A stretch of DNA of 64,000 nt, from positions 68,138,627 to 68,202,626 of the forward strand of contig NC_077223.1 in the NCBI RefSeq assembly GCF_024763615.1. Reading direction: 5' to 3'. Shown here piece after piece: positions 1-12,136 of the stretch. The position numbers and the translations under genes are program-made. The stretch comes from Phlebotomus papatasi. Its lineage: Eukaryota; Arthropoda; Insecta; Diptera; Psychodidae. The first letter of the stretch is position 1, and each line of letters starts with the position of its first letter. Below the pieces are notes generated by a model. It saw nothing but the letters and a program-made list of their open reading frames with translations, was not told the origin of the DNA and did not search any database.

Positions 1-373
1 GAGTTGATTTTAAGTGTGTTGTAGTCCGTTTCCGTTATTTATTGATTATTTATTTTTTAAGTTATTGACAGTTTGATCCTCTTTAGGGTTTTTATTGGAC
101 AGAATATCGGGCAAAATAAGCCTAATGCCTAAGACCTGAGCAAGGGGATTAAAGGGGTAGAACAAAAAAAAAGAAGTTTAAAATCACTTAATTTATGTTA
201 TCAATCAATTTTAAATGCGATTTTAATTTATTTTAAAGCGGGTTTTTGGAATAATCATTTAATACATTTTGCAATCCAAATGACTGAATAAAAACGCTAT
301 CGAAATTCATACGATAATAATTCTAAATGTCAGAATTTGCAAAATTTAATAGCAGTGTGTTTTTCACAGTCTA
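1..373. other. Unassigned AT-rich DNA
   Basis: No long frame, no clear repeat boundary. Two phrases (GCCTAATGCCTAAGACCTGA at about 117) recall the ends of the MITE that follows, so it may be old repeat debris. Confidence 0.5.
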
Positions 374-605
374 ATGCCCAGCCCAGGACACACTTACTAT
401 TTAAACCAAGAGTCCTGGCTTAACATAATTATAATTAAAATAATGATTTGACTAAATTCCCTTCAGTTTTCCACTAACTAAGCCGTCTTTAGGCTTAGGC
501 TGAGAGACGGATTAATCAGGAGCTGATGGAAATGTAATTTGATCATTATTTTGAAATATAATTACGTTAAGCCGTCTTTTGGCTTAAGTCGTAACTGTGT
601 CTCAG
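374..605. mobile_element. MITE with SCTTAA-type imperfect terminal repeats
   Basis: Two arms about 70 bp long fold back: GTCCTGGCTTAACATAATTA at 411 against the complement of TAATTACGTTAAGCCGTC at 560. A half copy lies at 54455-54600 (GAGACGGCTTAGCGTAATTA). No coding capacity. Confidence 0.6.
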
Positions 606-752
606 GTCTAGAGCATAGGCCTAAAGTATACAACGGCTTTCATAGTCAGGACATTGGCTAACATTTTATTTTTAGTCCGAAAATATTCTTCTCTTTTAGA
701 AAATCTAAGCATAACCCAAAAACGAAATTTTTCCTACGGTCATCTAAAGTAG

Positions 753-902
753 TAGCCGTACTCACTATGGCGCTGTTATCTTGTAATATCGTTATCTCGT
801 TATCTCGTTATGTTCTCGTAATGTATTTTATAAATGAAAAATTATAACAAGATAACAGATTACGGAGATTACGAGATAACAACGCCATAGTGAGTACGGC
901 TA
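753..902. mobile_element. 150-bp MITE, 30-bp terminal inverted repeats
   Basis: TAGCCGTACTCACTATGGCG at 753 is repeated inverted at the right end (CGCCATAGTGAGTACGGCTA, 883-902), and the match extends inward through TGTTATCT. Small non-autonomous element, family unknown. Confidence 0.8.
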
Positions 903-1706
903 GTGTTTTGCTCGAAAAAGTCAAAAAAAATTATATTTTGTGACCTCTAATCTAATTTTCGAGCTTCTCGTCCTTAAATGGTTAAGTTAAGGGGTTACGT
1001 GGGTCAAAAGATTGGAAAATAGCCAATTTTTTCTAATCTTTTTACAATCTAATTATTTTTTATTTTAATTTAAGTCCTTAATCATATAAAAGTACAACTT
1101 TTAAATGTTCTAAAACTTTCATTTAAAAATCTTTAAAATTTAGCCGATGGGACCTATTCAGATACCTATTTAAAAAAAACATGTTTTTCCGTGAAAGATT
1201 TCTCAGAATCAGAAATCAAAAACTAAAAAAATATTTCCTGTTAGCAACTGAGGTAAACTCGTAAACTCGAAATGAAATTTGGATTCTTGGCAGAATTTTA
1301 TACGAAAAAAAAACAATTCGGCGTATTTTACACCACGTTTTATCCTGTAAGTTGTGATCAAGGAAAAAAATTCTACCGTTCAAATACGAGTTTAACTCAT
1401 CAGCTAGCAGGAAATATTTAGTTTTTTGACATTAAATGAATATACAGTCTTGAGAAATCTTGCCCACTGAAAAGTATATGTTCTTGTTTCAAAAACCGTC
1501 TCCAAAAATTGCATCCAAAAATGGCAGAACTTTTGAAATTTTGAAATGGAAATTTCAGAAAATACGGTTAAAATGTTGTGCTGTTGTATGCTTAAGACCT
1601 CGAATTAAATATTTTTCTTCGAGTTCCTCAAATTTGAACTTCTCAAATTTGAACGACCGTTGCATTCAAAATGTAAAAAGAAACAGATAATCCTAACCGG
1701 CTTATG

Positions 1707-3519
1707 TAGGTGAGATTCTTAACGTGAGCTAACTCGGAGTGCATGCAAATTCGATTTAGAGCTGAAATTGTGAGTCGCCATTCAGTTATCTTGAATCAAA
1801 TTCGTGAAATTATACAAATTTTGTATTTAAATCAAAATATCAAGGATTTGCATGAACTGGCACAAAAGTGATATATGGGTGAAATGTAGACCAGAATGTA
1901 CTCTATAATTTTGCCGTAGAACTTGATCTCATCGATTAATTAGAAGCCGAGATAAGCGCGGTTTTTTGTTTCTGAACTTGTTTTTTCGACCAGAGCGCCC
2001 CAAGTGTTCATTTGATGAACTTCAACTATATCAAAGAATTGTTGTATTTTGTGGGACTTTCCATTTAAAACCCTATTTTAGGTGTCTTGGTGGAGTAGAG
2101 GCAGTCAAATTGGCATCTGAGTGATTTCAAAGCGTTATTATGGGAAAAATCAATTTTTTCACACTTAAACGGCAAAATCGGAGTGATAGCGTAGTCTGAG
2201 TGGAAAATGATGTATGGACGAAATGTAGAGACAAATGTGCTCTACAATTATGTCGAAGTAATCATCAAAATCGGTTTAGCGACAGTCGAGATAATTGAGG
2301 TTATGTGATATTGAAATGGGTTTTTCGACTGTGGCGCCCCTGGTGTTGGTCCCACGAAGTTCAAATATTCTAGAAAGTTGTAGCATTTGGTGAGATCTTT
2401 CGTTTAAGCCCTCATTCATCAAAATCGGTCACATAGAACCGGAGATATGATTTTTTGAATTTTGTGAACTTTGACCCCTCATATCTCCGGTTCTGTTTTA
2501 ACCACAGCGCACATACGCACCATTTTGGAAACGTCCTAGACTGGACTACAACATACTGAAATTTCATTAACTTGCACAATGCCGTTTTTGAGAAAAGTGA
2601 CTTTGAATTTCGATGAATTTTGACGCTATCACAGCGCCACCTGTGGTGACTTTTTGAACTTCCATCTGAAAGTGCTCATCGAGACGAAACCAAAAAGGTA
2701 AAATTTAGGTCGCTATGTTAGTTAGAACCGGAGATAGAGGCCGGTCAATGTTCGAACTTTGACCCCTTATAGCTCGGGTCAGGGGTTATGGATCGACTTA
2801 AGGTTTTTTTTGTTTGATAGGTATAATCAACGGCTACAACATACTAAAATTTCAGCCCGATGCACAATGGAATTTTTGAGTTATTTAACTTATAAGATTT
2901 AAAAATTTTCTTTTTAATAATAGCGCCCCTAGCGGTGGTTTTATGAACTTGCGATGTTAGAAGGGGAAGTGGCATTTCACGAGAGCTTTCCAAAAAGCCC
3001 TCACTTTTTAAATTATGACAATTAGAACCGGAGTTATGACCATTTTAAGAAAATTTTTTTGGACCCTTATAGCTCGGGTCAGGGGGGTCGGGGGACCTTA
3101 AGTTTGGTATTGATGGAAAGCTCTAAGGCCCAGCTATAACATACTAAAATTTGAGCCCGCTCGATGCCATAGGGGCGGAGCTATTGAGAAAACAAAAAAA
3201 GGGGGGTCTTCAAAATGGCGGAAGGAGGGGTGGGGGGTGGGGGGTCAATGCACCAAGTTGCAATTTTCACCCGATATATAGCCTTTGCCGAAAACCGCAA
3301 GTCGATATCTTTTTTAGTTTAGGAGCTATTAAGCTCCAAAGAGCGGCCGGCCGGCCGGCCGGCCGGCCAGCCGGCCGGCCGGCCGGGAACGTAAATTAGC
3401 CACATATATATTCGTGATCAGGAAGTGCTGAAACACGTTTTGGCCAAGTTTGAGGTCGATCGGACGACATGAAATTTTGTTAGGATTATAGTAGGTGAGA
3501 TTGTTAAGAATCTCACCTA
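1707..3519. mobile_element. 1.8-kb element with TAGGTGAGATTCTTAAC ends
   Basis: TAGGTGAGATTCTTAAC at 1707 and the inverted GTTAAGAATCTCACCTA ending at 3519. The interior repeats several paragraph-like blocks (phrases such as ATAGCTCGGGTCAGGGG, AGAACCGGAGATATGA and TACAACATACTAAAATTT recur every few hundred bases). A related fragment lies at about 53915-54440. No open transposase frame; family not recognised. Confidence 0.65.
3344..3387. repeat. (GGCC)n tetranucleotide microsatellite
   Basis: About 44 bp of GGCC/CCGG units with one interruption (CCAGCC), an extreme GC island in a 30-35% GC neighbourhood. It belongs to the interior of the 1707-3519 element. Confidence 0.9.
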
Positions 3520-3940
3520 ATATCAGATTACAGATTGTATGTAAAAGAAATTTTGCATGCAGTCTGAATTAGAACTATTTTTCTGTGGTGTTTCCTCAAT
3601 ATTGTCGTATTATATTAATTTCCTTAACAAATTCCACCTATTTAACAACAAATTAAATTGATAAAATTCTCTAAAGTTATTTTCCTTAATTTAGGAAAAG
3701 TGAATTTTACATGAATTTTGTTACGTTTTTAAAAATATTGTTCAAATTTGAGGAATGAGAAATGTCAGTTATACCCCCAAATGTTCAAATTTGAGAAACT
3801 CTACTGTATGTTCAAAAAAGGTGTCAAAGAAATGTGGTGTTTTTTTAGTCTGCATAACCTACGTAACCCCTTAATGGATATTTTTTCTTATCAAAAAAAT
3901 AAATCGTGTTTATTTGGAATATTCGTCTTGTGACGAATTA

Positions 3941-4086
3941 TGTCCAGCACACAATAACTTATGTTTATAAACATGTTTTTAAAATTTCCTATGAGAGAGA
4001 GCGAGATTACTAGATCTCTATTTCATTCACTCTTATTGAAATGTCAAAAGCATGTTTTCAAAACAAAATTTATTGTGCGTTAGGCA
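3941..4086. mobile_element. Foldback MITE, ACAATAACTT family, copy 1
   Basis: Nearly palindromic 146 bp; flanked by TTA on both sides. The arms contain CACACAATAACTTATGTTTA and, inverted, TTTATTGTGCG. Two further copies at 38149-38294 and 58364-58506. Confidence 0.8.
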
Positions 4087-4374
4087 TTAATTTCAAAATA
4101 TACACATTCTCCCGTTTAATGACCGAGCGACTCAAATTAAAAAAAAAAACATACAAATCCTTGTTAATTGTAAGAGAAAGGTTTCACGGTACCCGAAAAG
4201 TGTTTCGTGAATACTAAAAAACCAACCCAAAAAATTACGCGAAATCTTTATCATGAAAAAAATGGGAATAATGTTACCATTGGTTGATACCCATTGATAC
4301 CGTTGATACCTTGGTTGACTATAAACGAAAAGGAAATAAACTTCTAAATAGCTGCTACACTACTCTCTCCTCAC

Positions 4375-4582
4375 CTATGGGAAAATGCCCATGCTTTGCA
4401 CGGTCCCAAGCTTCATAATAACTAAATTTTTACTATGTTTTTCAATAAATGTGACTCCGCAATATATTTTAAAAACTAGGCATAGTCACTTTCCTCTAGT
4501 TTTTAAAATATCGGTGCGATGAGTAATATTTGTAGTCATTATGAAGCTTGGGACCTTGCAAAACATGGGCTCTTTCCCCTAT
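4375..4582. mobile_element. 208-bp MITE with ~45-bp inverted arms
   Basis: The left arm GGTCCCAAGCTTCATAATAA (4402) is inverted at TTATGAAGCTTGGGACC (4539), with outer ends TATGGGAAAATGCCCATG and ATGGGCTCTTTCCCCTATA. An open frame starting here is a by-product. Confidence 0.75.
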
Positions 4583-6780
4583 ACCTATATCTTTATCCAT
4601 TCAAAGTTTCGTTCAATTTTATGTCATTAGAATACAAATGTTTCGATTTATTTGGATCCTGAAGAAAAATTCAGGAACAATACCTTATTTTATACAACAC
4701 ACCATTTTTAATTTATCCGAGACACTTTCCTTTATTCAAGTCTTAAGCACTACAATCGCTCTTTAAGAGAAACCTTTTACAATCAGTCAAACCCTCAAAC
4801 ATCGATGCAATTGAATGTGAAAAAAGTTCAGAAGGAGCCTCTTGAGGGAAACCTTGATCTATAAGAAGCAGAGGGAAGGGACACCTCTATCTCTTTCCCA
4901 ATCTTTCCAGCACACGCAAAAAAACTGTGTGCGTGAGGGAGATGAAAGAAATGAGAGCTCTTTGGTATTATTTACACGAAATGTTATCAATGTTTGTTCA
5001 TTTCAATTTCCCCAAAGTATGGACCCATTTTATGTCCACAATGCTTCTTCCAAAAATTGATGAGAAAAGCCCCAAGTCATGAGAATTTTCTACCAATTGG
5101 ATGGGAAAAAAGTGATTTGAGGGGGATTTAATTCCTTTGGGAGAAAGTTTTGTGTGAAAGGGCGTCTGCCCTTTCGCCATTTTTAGCTGAGTTTCCTTTT
5201 TCTTTTGGCAAAATGCTTCCGATTTAGCAGTTCTTTCTTCTTAGTTCAGGAATTTTCAGTGAAAGTATATTATTTTGGAGGCAAACTTACCACTATTCAG
5301 TCTTCTTAGAAGCCCTTTTAGACGTTGTTTTGCATTGATTTGTTGCACTTATCGATTGGTTTGCAATTATAATTGAAAAAAAAAACGGAAATTTTAGCAG
5401 GAACTTCTTGCACTTCACTCACGGGACACTTTCGCGGATTTCCAACACGGTTTCCAAACGCGAAAAAGTTTTGTAGAAATAAAAAAAAATTATAAAGATA
5501 AATGCGTGAGAAAAGAAAGGAAATTTTGTGAGGCAAAAGTCTTTGGAGAGTCTCTCTCTATTTTTGGATTTGGAAGAAAACAACGTCCAACTTGTTCAAC
5601 ATTTCCAAGAGGACTGCTGAGGCATAGAGTTTTGTACAATTTTTTGGCCTGGAGGACTTGTCCCCTATCTCTCTCTACATTGCGTCTCTATTTGGGTAAA
5701 AACACAGCCCTAACGCATTTATCTAGCCTTCTTCTAGTGCGTGTGCGTGCTTCACGGATACCAAATCAACTCTATACGCACATACACGCATCTCAATTGC
5801 ACATCACTCTCTAGCCTCCCAAATGATACTCATCATAATTAATTTTTCACCCTCAGCACTGCAAGTATTACATTCTGATTTCCCCCCTGCAAAACAGCCC
5901 ACGCCCTTGAAAAAAATAACATAACGAAAGATTTCTCCCCAAAAAAAATGTTCCAAGGACCTCTTACACTTCGGGGATATTGTTCGGAGTCTTTTGCCTC
6001 TAGGCAGACCTCCCTACTCCCTCTAATTACCTCATGGACCATGAAATGTTGAACAAAATAGACCAATTCCTGGAATTGCTTAAAATGCACATTTTTTCTT
6101 CTCCCTCCAACATCCATCTTGTTGGGATTGAGCCTGAAAGGCAAAGAGTATTTGAGGAGATACAGCTCCTGACCACACATACAGCTAAAGATAGAGGCAT
6201 CCTCTATCTCTAACTTATCCTCTAGAAAAGAATTGCAGGTATAATTTGGGAGTTTGAGGCACATTTTTTTTCTCCACTGTGGGTGTGCAGAATCTGAAAC
6301 TTAAGCAGCATAAAATGAGAAAGATTTCTCTTTTACTTCAGTGAATTCAAAAACTGAAGAAGAGTAGGAAAAAGTTGAATGACGTGGATGCGAAATCCTC
6401 AATTTACTTATTTGTAATTTTTTAATGAGTAAAATCAAAGAAAATATTTAAATGAAATAACTGAGATAAAACTCAAGATGCAATATCAAATTTCTAAATA
6501 TTGCTCAAATGCCCTTTGTAATCAAGTAACGAACTGAAAATGTTCCAAAAGGATACATAATACTCAAAGACCTTTCCAAATTTGTCAAATTTATCCAATT
6601 ATTAATTTAAATTAAAATGTTATTCAAGGATTTCTCTAAAAGAAATACAAAAATAAAGTTTTGCAATATTCAACTGTAAAAAGATCTTGGAGAGTTAGGA
6701 ATACAGGACAGGGCTGTTGCATAGCGTGATTTAAGCTTTGTAATGTGTGAATGTCCTTATATTAAAAATTAGAAGGAATC
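4583..6780. other. Low-repeat region without recognised gene
   Basis: Less AT-rich and with fewer repeats than its surroundings, with CA/GT-rich and CTCTCT tracts (5640-5820). A GTAAGT on the minus strand at about 5293-5288 could be a donor for an untranslated 5' exon of a gene running left, but its upstream frames carry stops. A 141-codon minus frame at 5839-6264 and a 102-codon plus frame at 5506-5814 match nothing I recognise. It could be a promoter region of a gene outside the window. Confidence 0.35.
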
Positions 6781-6951
6781 ACACCTAATAACAGGGGCCC
6801 ATCAAGCCTACACAGTAAAAAAAATGTGTAAAATTTTACTACTAGAATAGTGCAAAATCGACCATTTTAGTTGTTTAATTTAAAAATGTTTAAAAAATGC
6901 ACAATAATTTGGTAATTTATTGTCACGTGATTGAAAATTACCACTATTATA

Positions 6952-7181
6952 CTCTGAAAAAAATGTTTTGTTAAACAAACAAATGGATTTTGTTGAAATT
7001 TTGTCAAAAGGATGCTATTTACCAATTTGACAATACTTTTTCTTGCATTTTATATAGAAAAACACCCTTTTAACAAGATCCAGTTGGCCGCAGATTTGAC
7101 AAAACTTTTCCATATTCTATATGGAAGAAAATCCTTTTTACAAACTTGTCTTGTTAATTTGACAAAACATTTTTTTCAGAG
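6952..7181. mobile_element. 230-bp TA-flanked MITE with perfect 20-bp ends
   Basis: CTCTGAAAAAAATGTTTTGT at the left and its exact complement ACAAAACATTTTTTTCAGAG at the right, TA on both sides. Removing it restores CACTATTATAGTTG, the repeat unit of its host. Confidence 0.85.
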
Positions 7182-7244
7182 TAGTTGAAAAATTTTCAAC
7201 AACCCTGTTTAATTTGAAACTGTGTAAAATTTCTCACTATTATA

Positions 7245-8213
7245 CACGGTAAAAATTTCGGCACGTATTTGTTTCAAAAATTAGCTCGTCCACGGACACC
7301 ATAATTTTTGGCATAATCTTGTTCATTTTATGAGACTCAAAAAGATACCCAATATTAGTAACGAATTTGTTCCAAAATGTAGCTCGTCCACGGACAGCGA
7401 AAATTTTTGGAACAAATTTGTACCTTCTATGAGGAACAAAAAGATACCCAATATTAGTAACGAATTTGTTCCAATAAATAGCTCGTCTAGTATAAAAGCG
7501 TATCCCTCCTCCTCTCACACTCAGTCACCCGTCACCGAAGTGAAGAGGACGCCAAATCTGTGGCAATTTTCGTGCTAACATGGTTTCACTTTTTTAATTC
7601 GAGATTCCCTTCCCCTCTTGCTACCAGCACTCGCATATGATTTCGTCATGCACGCGTCTGTATAAAATACTCTTAAGTTGATTCTTATTTGATGTTCCTT
7701 ATGAACTTTCGCCACTGAAATCCATCTCCACTGAAGTATAGGCCTTAACTGTAAGACGAAATCACTTACACGGATTTGTTCTCGACAATGGGAACAAAAA
7801 GATTCCCCATATGAGTAACAATTTGGTTCCAAAAATTACCTCGTCGACGAACATCGAAAATTTTTGGAACAAATATGTTACAGATGTAGGAATAATATTG
7901 TTATAAAAAATATGTACCAATTTGTTCCTGACAGTGGGAACAAAACAGCCGAGTGCAACAAATTCTGTTCCAAATTTCGGGAACAAATTTGTATAAAACG
8001 AAATCAACTCAAATTTGTAGACATTCCACTGTATCAAAACGGTTCCAAAAGAAAACTCTAACAAAATTGCAACTGTATTTTGTAACGAAACTGTGAAGAA
8101 AACTTTTTGGAACAAACAAATATCTTCTCTAGGTACAAATTGATTCCAAAAAAATTTGTTCCAAGGAAAACTTGTTCCAATATTTTGGTCAGTGTCCAAA
8201 AGTTTTTACCGTG
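7245..8213. mobile_element. 969-bp TA-flanked element with CACGGTAAAAA ends
   Basis: CACGGTAAAAATTTCGG at the left and GTCCAAAAGTTTTTACCGTG at the right, TA on both sides. Inside, a ~100-bp block (AAAGATACCCAATATTAGTA then AATTTGTTCC and AGCTCGTCCACGGACA) repeats at 7330, 7430 and, diverged, 7795. The frames here are shadows of these repeats. Confidence 0.8.
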
Positions 8214-8869
8214 TAGTGATAAAAAATTCTCAACAATGTTTTGTAGTTTAAAACTGTTGAAAAATTCTAAAAAAATACCACTATTATAGTATGATTATAG
8301 TTTTCCACATTATTATAGTGTGAAAAAATACACAACTTTATTGTATTTTTTGTCACATGATCAAAAATTAACACTATTATAGTTTCATCCGTTTTATCAT
8401 TATTTTTCACACTATTATAGTGTGAAGCCTTGTGTATTTCAACCAAAGTTGTTGAATTTTTAACCAAAATTGTTCAATTTTCAGACAAAAGTTGTTGTAT
8501 TTTTAAACAAAAGTTGTGTAAAAATTGTTGAATTTCCATTTAAGACATATACTTCAGCCGAGATGCTTTTCATTGGGCAAAAGTCATATAGAACATCAAA
8601 TATTTATATGCATAATAAGTATATCGTGAAGATCCGAACATCAGATGTAATTATCTCGTATTAGGGAGGATCCCGAGTACAGGAAAAAACATTACAAATG
8701 TCTAAAAAAGCAACAAAAAAAACTAAAATAAACGAAATGATATGAAAATTCAACAATTTTTGAGTTTACACACAAAAATTCAACAGTTTTTAAATTCAAC
8801 AATTCCAAATTCAACATCTTGAAATTCAACAACTTTAAATTAAACAATTTTAAATTAAACATTTTTGTA

Positions 8870-9118
8870 ATAAAAAGTGAAGATATTTTTCACTTTTCCT
8901 TGTAAAAATTTTGCAGATATTGCAATGCGACATAAACAAATTTACTCGTAGTTCTTGTATTATTTCGGCAAACATTATGAAATATGTATTTTTAGATAGC
9001 TTTTAATGCACGATTTTGAAATATATCAGACTGATAAGTCAATTCTCTTTAGGAAAAAACTTGCCAATAGTCTTCAGTGCCTCTATGCAAACACGTATGG
9101 AAAAATGAAATGTCGAGA
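8870..9118. repeat. Dispersed repeat, inverted copy at 50447-50700
   Basis: Around 250 bp including TTCTCTTTAGGAAAAAACTT and CCTCTATGCAAACACGTATG is found inverted near 50.5 kb. It is the host repeat into which A1 inserted. Confidence 0.75.
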
Positions 9119-9930
9119 GGCCCCTGAAAAATAAGCTACATTCTTACTTTAATTCTGTTAATTTTATATTCTTAAAAATAAAAAGCCTATAAAGATTTTT
9201 TTAAATTAAACAATGCAATGGCAATTGCCTGAAAGTACCTTTTATGGCAATCATAGAGCTTTTAGTTAGATATTCAAAGAAAATTAAGTAATATTAATAT
9301 CTTTCCTTAATCACCTAATTTGTCCAAAACGGATAATTAGTTTAGTCGCAATTGTTAAGCCAACTAAGTGAAACATTTGACACGAATGGTCGGATCGTCA
9401 CCCCTAAGTAAAAGCGATTTTTTGAAAGTAATTTATCGTTTTTTACCAATTGTCTTCCACCACATGTATTTCATTCGTAACAAACGCAATACATTGATTT
9501 ATAATCTCTGGATTTTGTAGAATGGTTCTAATTTTTATTTTTTCTATATTTTTATTTGATGTTCATTTTAATTTAGAGATTTATAGATCTACGTGAATAA
9601 TATATCACAAACAAAAAAAAATATGAATTCCAATAACGAAAAGAAAAACGTACAGCATGCCAGTATAGAAACTTTTTCTAAATTTATTCAAACTGTTTAA
9701 ATAAATTACTTGTTTAAAAAAATGTATACATGATAAACTATGATAAAAATTAGCCTTCTAAAGAAAATGTGTAAATTTATTTTAAGTTACATTTTTAATT
9801 TAAAAGTTTAGGGTCTCAAAAGAAAATTTGGTTCAAAAACAATAATAAGCAACAGATAATTGAAATTGGTAAGAAAAAAAAACGGTTAAAACTTCCTTTT
9901 TTGTACATTTTCAAGATTTAAATGATGAAT
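9119..9930. other. Unassigned AT-rich DNA
   Basis: No coding frame, tRNA or repeat boundary seen; long A/T runs. Confidence 0.5.
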
Positions 9931-9933
9931 AGT

Positions 9934-10190
9934 TAAAGATATTGACTTGGAGTCTTCGGACAATCTCCTATAAGTCAACTTGAAGATTATTAATACAACC
10001 CTCATTTCCATCTCACTCCTTCCCTTCATCTTCCAAAAGAAATCCGTATGACATGTTTTCTTGTAATCATTAAAAATTCGATTTTGGATGGTGAAGGGGC
10101 GAAATGGGGACGAAATAAGTCATATTAATAATCCTCCGGTTTACTTATTAGTAGGGGATCGCCTGAAGACTCTAAGTCGAAATCTAACCA
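9934..10190. mobile_element. MITE with AGATATTGACTT...TCTTCG ends
   Basis: AAAGATATTGACTTGGAGTC at 9937 is inverted at GACTCTAAGTCGAAATCT (10168-10186). Partial relatives begin at 29648 and 57937 with the same AGATATTGACTT start. Confidence 0.65.
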
Positions 10191-10541
10191 TTTAGCGCCC
10201 ATGTTACAGAACATTAAGAAAATGAGTAAAATTGGTTTTATTGCTCTTTTTATGAAATTTAGAGCCATAGTTATGGCATAACGAAAAGAACTATCAATCT
10301 CTTCTTTTATACGCTAAAAATTTCAAAGAAATTCTAGATAATCACGTTAATTGCATTAGAATTTTCAATAATTAAGTATTTATCGGAGGTCTTATAGAAA
10401 AAGTGAAAAAAAAATTTATGACATCTTTTCCATATCTTAACATCGTGGGTGGACTTCCACATGGAGATATTACCACATGGAGAGTAGTTTACACTTAAGA
10501 TATTTACTAATTATAAAAACATTCCGTAAAATCATTCCCTA

Positions 10542-10805
10542 ATGGCTCCGGCACACCTTTTTGGTCAAGAAAATTTCATGAAGTCGAAATTCGAATCACT
10601 TTCTTTCTCACATATTTTGCATATGACTATCTCATTCTTTCGCATTCTTCTTCTTCTTTTTATGATCACACCAAAATCAATTTAGCTCAATCGAATTTAG
10701 AGAGCGAAAGAATGAGACAGACATACGCAAAACGTGTAAGAAAGAAAGGGATTCAAATTTCGGCTTCGTGAAATTTTCCTGATCTAAAAGGTGTGCTGAA
10801 GGCAT
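10542..10805. mobile_element. Foldback MITE, GGCTCCGGCACACCTTTT family, copy 1
   Basis: 264 bp, arms >100 bp: ATGGCTCCGGCACACCTTTT inward to CTATCTCATTCTTTCGC, inverted at the right ending AAAAGGTGTGCTGAAGGCAT. Other copies 30425-30694, part copy 30714-30842, and 41029-41292. Confidence 0.85.
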
Positions 10806-10977
10806 AATTTTTAAATTTTGCCCAAACATGCGACTGTTTTTGGGCCAGAGGGAGTAGAATTTAATTAAATAATTAAATAAAATATTTTACTATCGTGTTG
10901 AATTTATCAATTATCTAGAGTGCAAACAGAAAATAATACCCCAATCTAATTGATTTCACATTCTAATTGATTTTTTT

Positions 10978-11056
10978 CGGACTCCGATAGAGTCAACAAA
11001 TCCAATGGTCAACAGTCTTGGAAATAATTAGTTGACTCTATCGAGGTCCTACTGTA
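10978..11056. mobile_element. Short pogo-like remnant
   Basis: GGACTCCGATAGAGTCAAC and the inverted GTTGACTCTATCGAGGTCC close to each other, ending TACTGTA, as in pogo/Tigger-type ends (CAGTAGGACCTCGATAGAG). Only about 80 bp is left. Confidence 0.55.
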
Positions 11057-11126
11057 GTAGGAAAATGCAATAAATATATTAAGTGGGAGCCTCAGCACCA
11101 AAAAAGGAAACGCAAAAAACGCTTAA

Positions 11127-11993
11127 TCCCGGCGGGACCAAAATACACAGTTCACATGACATACAATGTATTTACGACTTATTCTTGGAGGAAAAATACA
11201 TAGTTACACATGTATTATGTATTTGATGAGGATTTGTCATTCAAAAATACAAGTTCACTCACATACACAGTATAAACTACGTATTTCTGTACTGAGAGTA
11301 CATAGTTGTACGAAAACTCCGTATAAACTACGTACTTGTAACTGCAAAATTACTTTCAACACACACATACAGACGCACACGACCAAATGGCGACCAAACA
11401 AACTTGTCACATGCACCTGCCGTTTTTATTTCCAAATATTGACGAAATTATAGAAGTCACAAGGATTTTAATATATTTTATTCAACCAGAGATAACGAGT
11501 GAACAAATTAGATAATCACAAAGTATCGTGTAAAAAAAATATTTTCCAAAAACACTCACAGAATGGAATAAAAAATCGCGTATTTTAGGTTTGCAACTTC
11601 TTTAATATTATCACTTCACTGTTTTCTACAGATAACACAGCGTCGCATAATTATTATATTATTATAATCACTGAAATTACTAATAATTGTAACACATAAT
11701 TTGTAAACAGAATATTCCAATAGAAAATATTTCCCGTTGTCAAAACAGCTGACAACACGCCTGCCAACAGCATTTTCTGTCATACGGGGTTTTTATTATA
11801 TTTACGATGTATGTAATACTACGTATTTACTCTGTAAGAGATAATACTTCACACGGACACACTCACACCAAAGCACACTTCGGGTCTCATTTGGTGCAAA
11901 TAGTACTGAGTAAAATGTATGGGCGTACATGATGATACTGAGTATTCGTACAACGTATATACACAGTTTATACGTAGTTTGGTCCCGCCGGGA
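11127..11993. mobile_element. ~870-bp element with CCCGGCGGGACCAAA ends
   Basis: AATCCCGGCGGGACCAAAAT at the left, inverted TTTGGTCCCGCCGGGAT at the right. Near each end stand repeated TATAAACTACGTA and ACTGAGAGTACATAG units, similar in style to the CCGGCCGGCTAT element at 19957-25075. No transposase frame. Confidence 0.75.
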
Positions 11994-11995
11994 TA

Positions 11996-12136
11996 CAATG
12001 CCCGCTTCGTTATTCGGATGATTGGGAGACAATATGACAGATGTTCGCTTCGTAATCCGGATGGATTTTTTGAATTTGTTCAACGTCTCGAAAATATAAT
12101 ACAAGGTATTTTTTTTGTAGAATTAGAATTAAAGGC
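11996..12136. mobile_element. 5' part of a CAGTGCCCGCTTCGTAATCC element, cut at a TTAA
   Basis: About 140 bp matches the left half of 24274-24601 (ATGATTGGGAGACAATATGA, GACAGATGTTCGCTTCGTAA). The similarity stops exactly where the next TTAA element begins. Confidence 0.75.

Larger units (their letters stand above)
987..3874. mobile_element. Element with TTAAGGGGTTACGTGG ends (copy 1), interrupted by another element
   Basis: TTAAGGGGTTACGTGGGTCA at 987 and the inverted ACGTAACCCCTTAA at 3861-3874. The inner flanks (for example AAATCTTGCCCACTGAAAAG near 1454) are shared with copy 2 at 37016-38305. The 1.8-kb element at 1707-3519 is nested in it. Non-autonomous. Confidence 0.7.
6811..8867. mobile_element. 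2.06-kb mariner-like MITE A1 with two elements nested in it
   Basis: Flanked by TA duplications (6809-6810, 8868-8869). The empty site exists at about 50684-50712 inverted: there CCCATCAAACCTAATAAAAA runs on uninterrupted. Interior has many CACTATTATAGT and TTCAACAATTTT units. Nested: 6952-7181 and 7245-8213. Confidence 0.75.

Noticed and set aside
3344..3387. (GGCC)n run as a CpG island or promoter
   Set aside because: Pure tetranucleotide repeat inside a transposon, with no gene next to it.
5839..6264. 141-codon minus-strand frame
   Set aside because: No recognisable domain, no supporting splice or start context; may be chance in a less AT-rich region. Not called as a gene.
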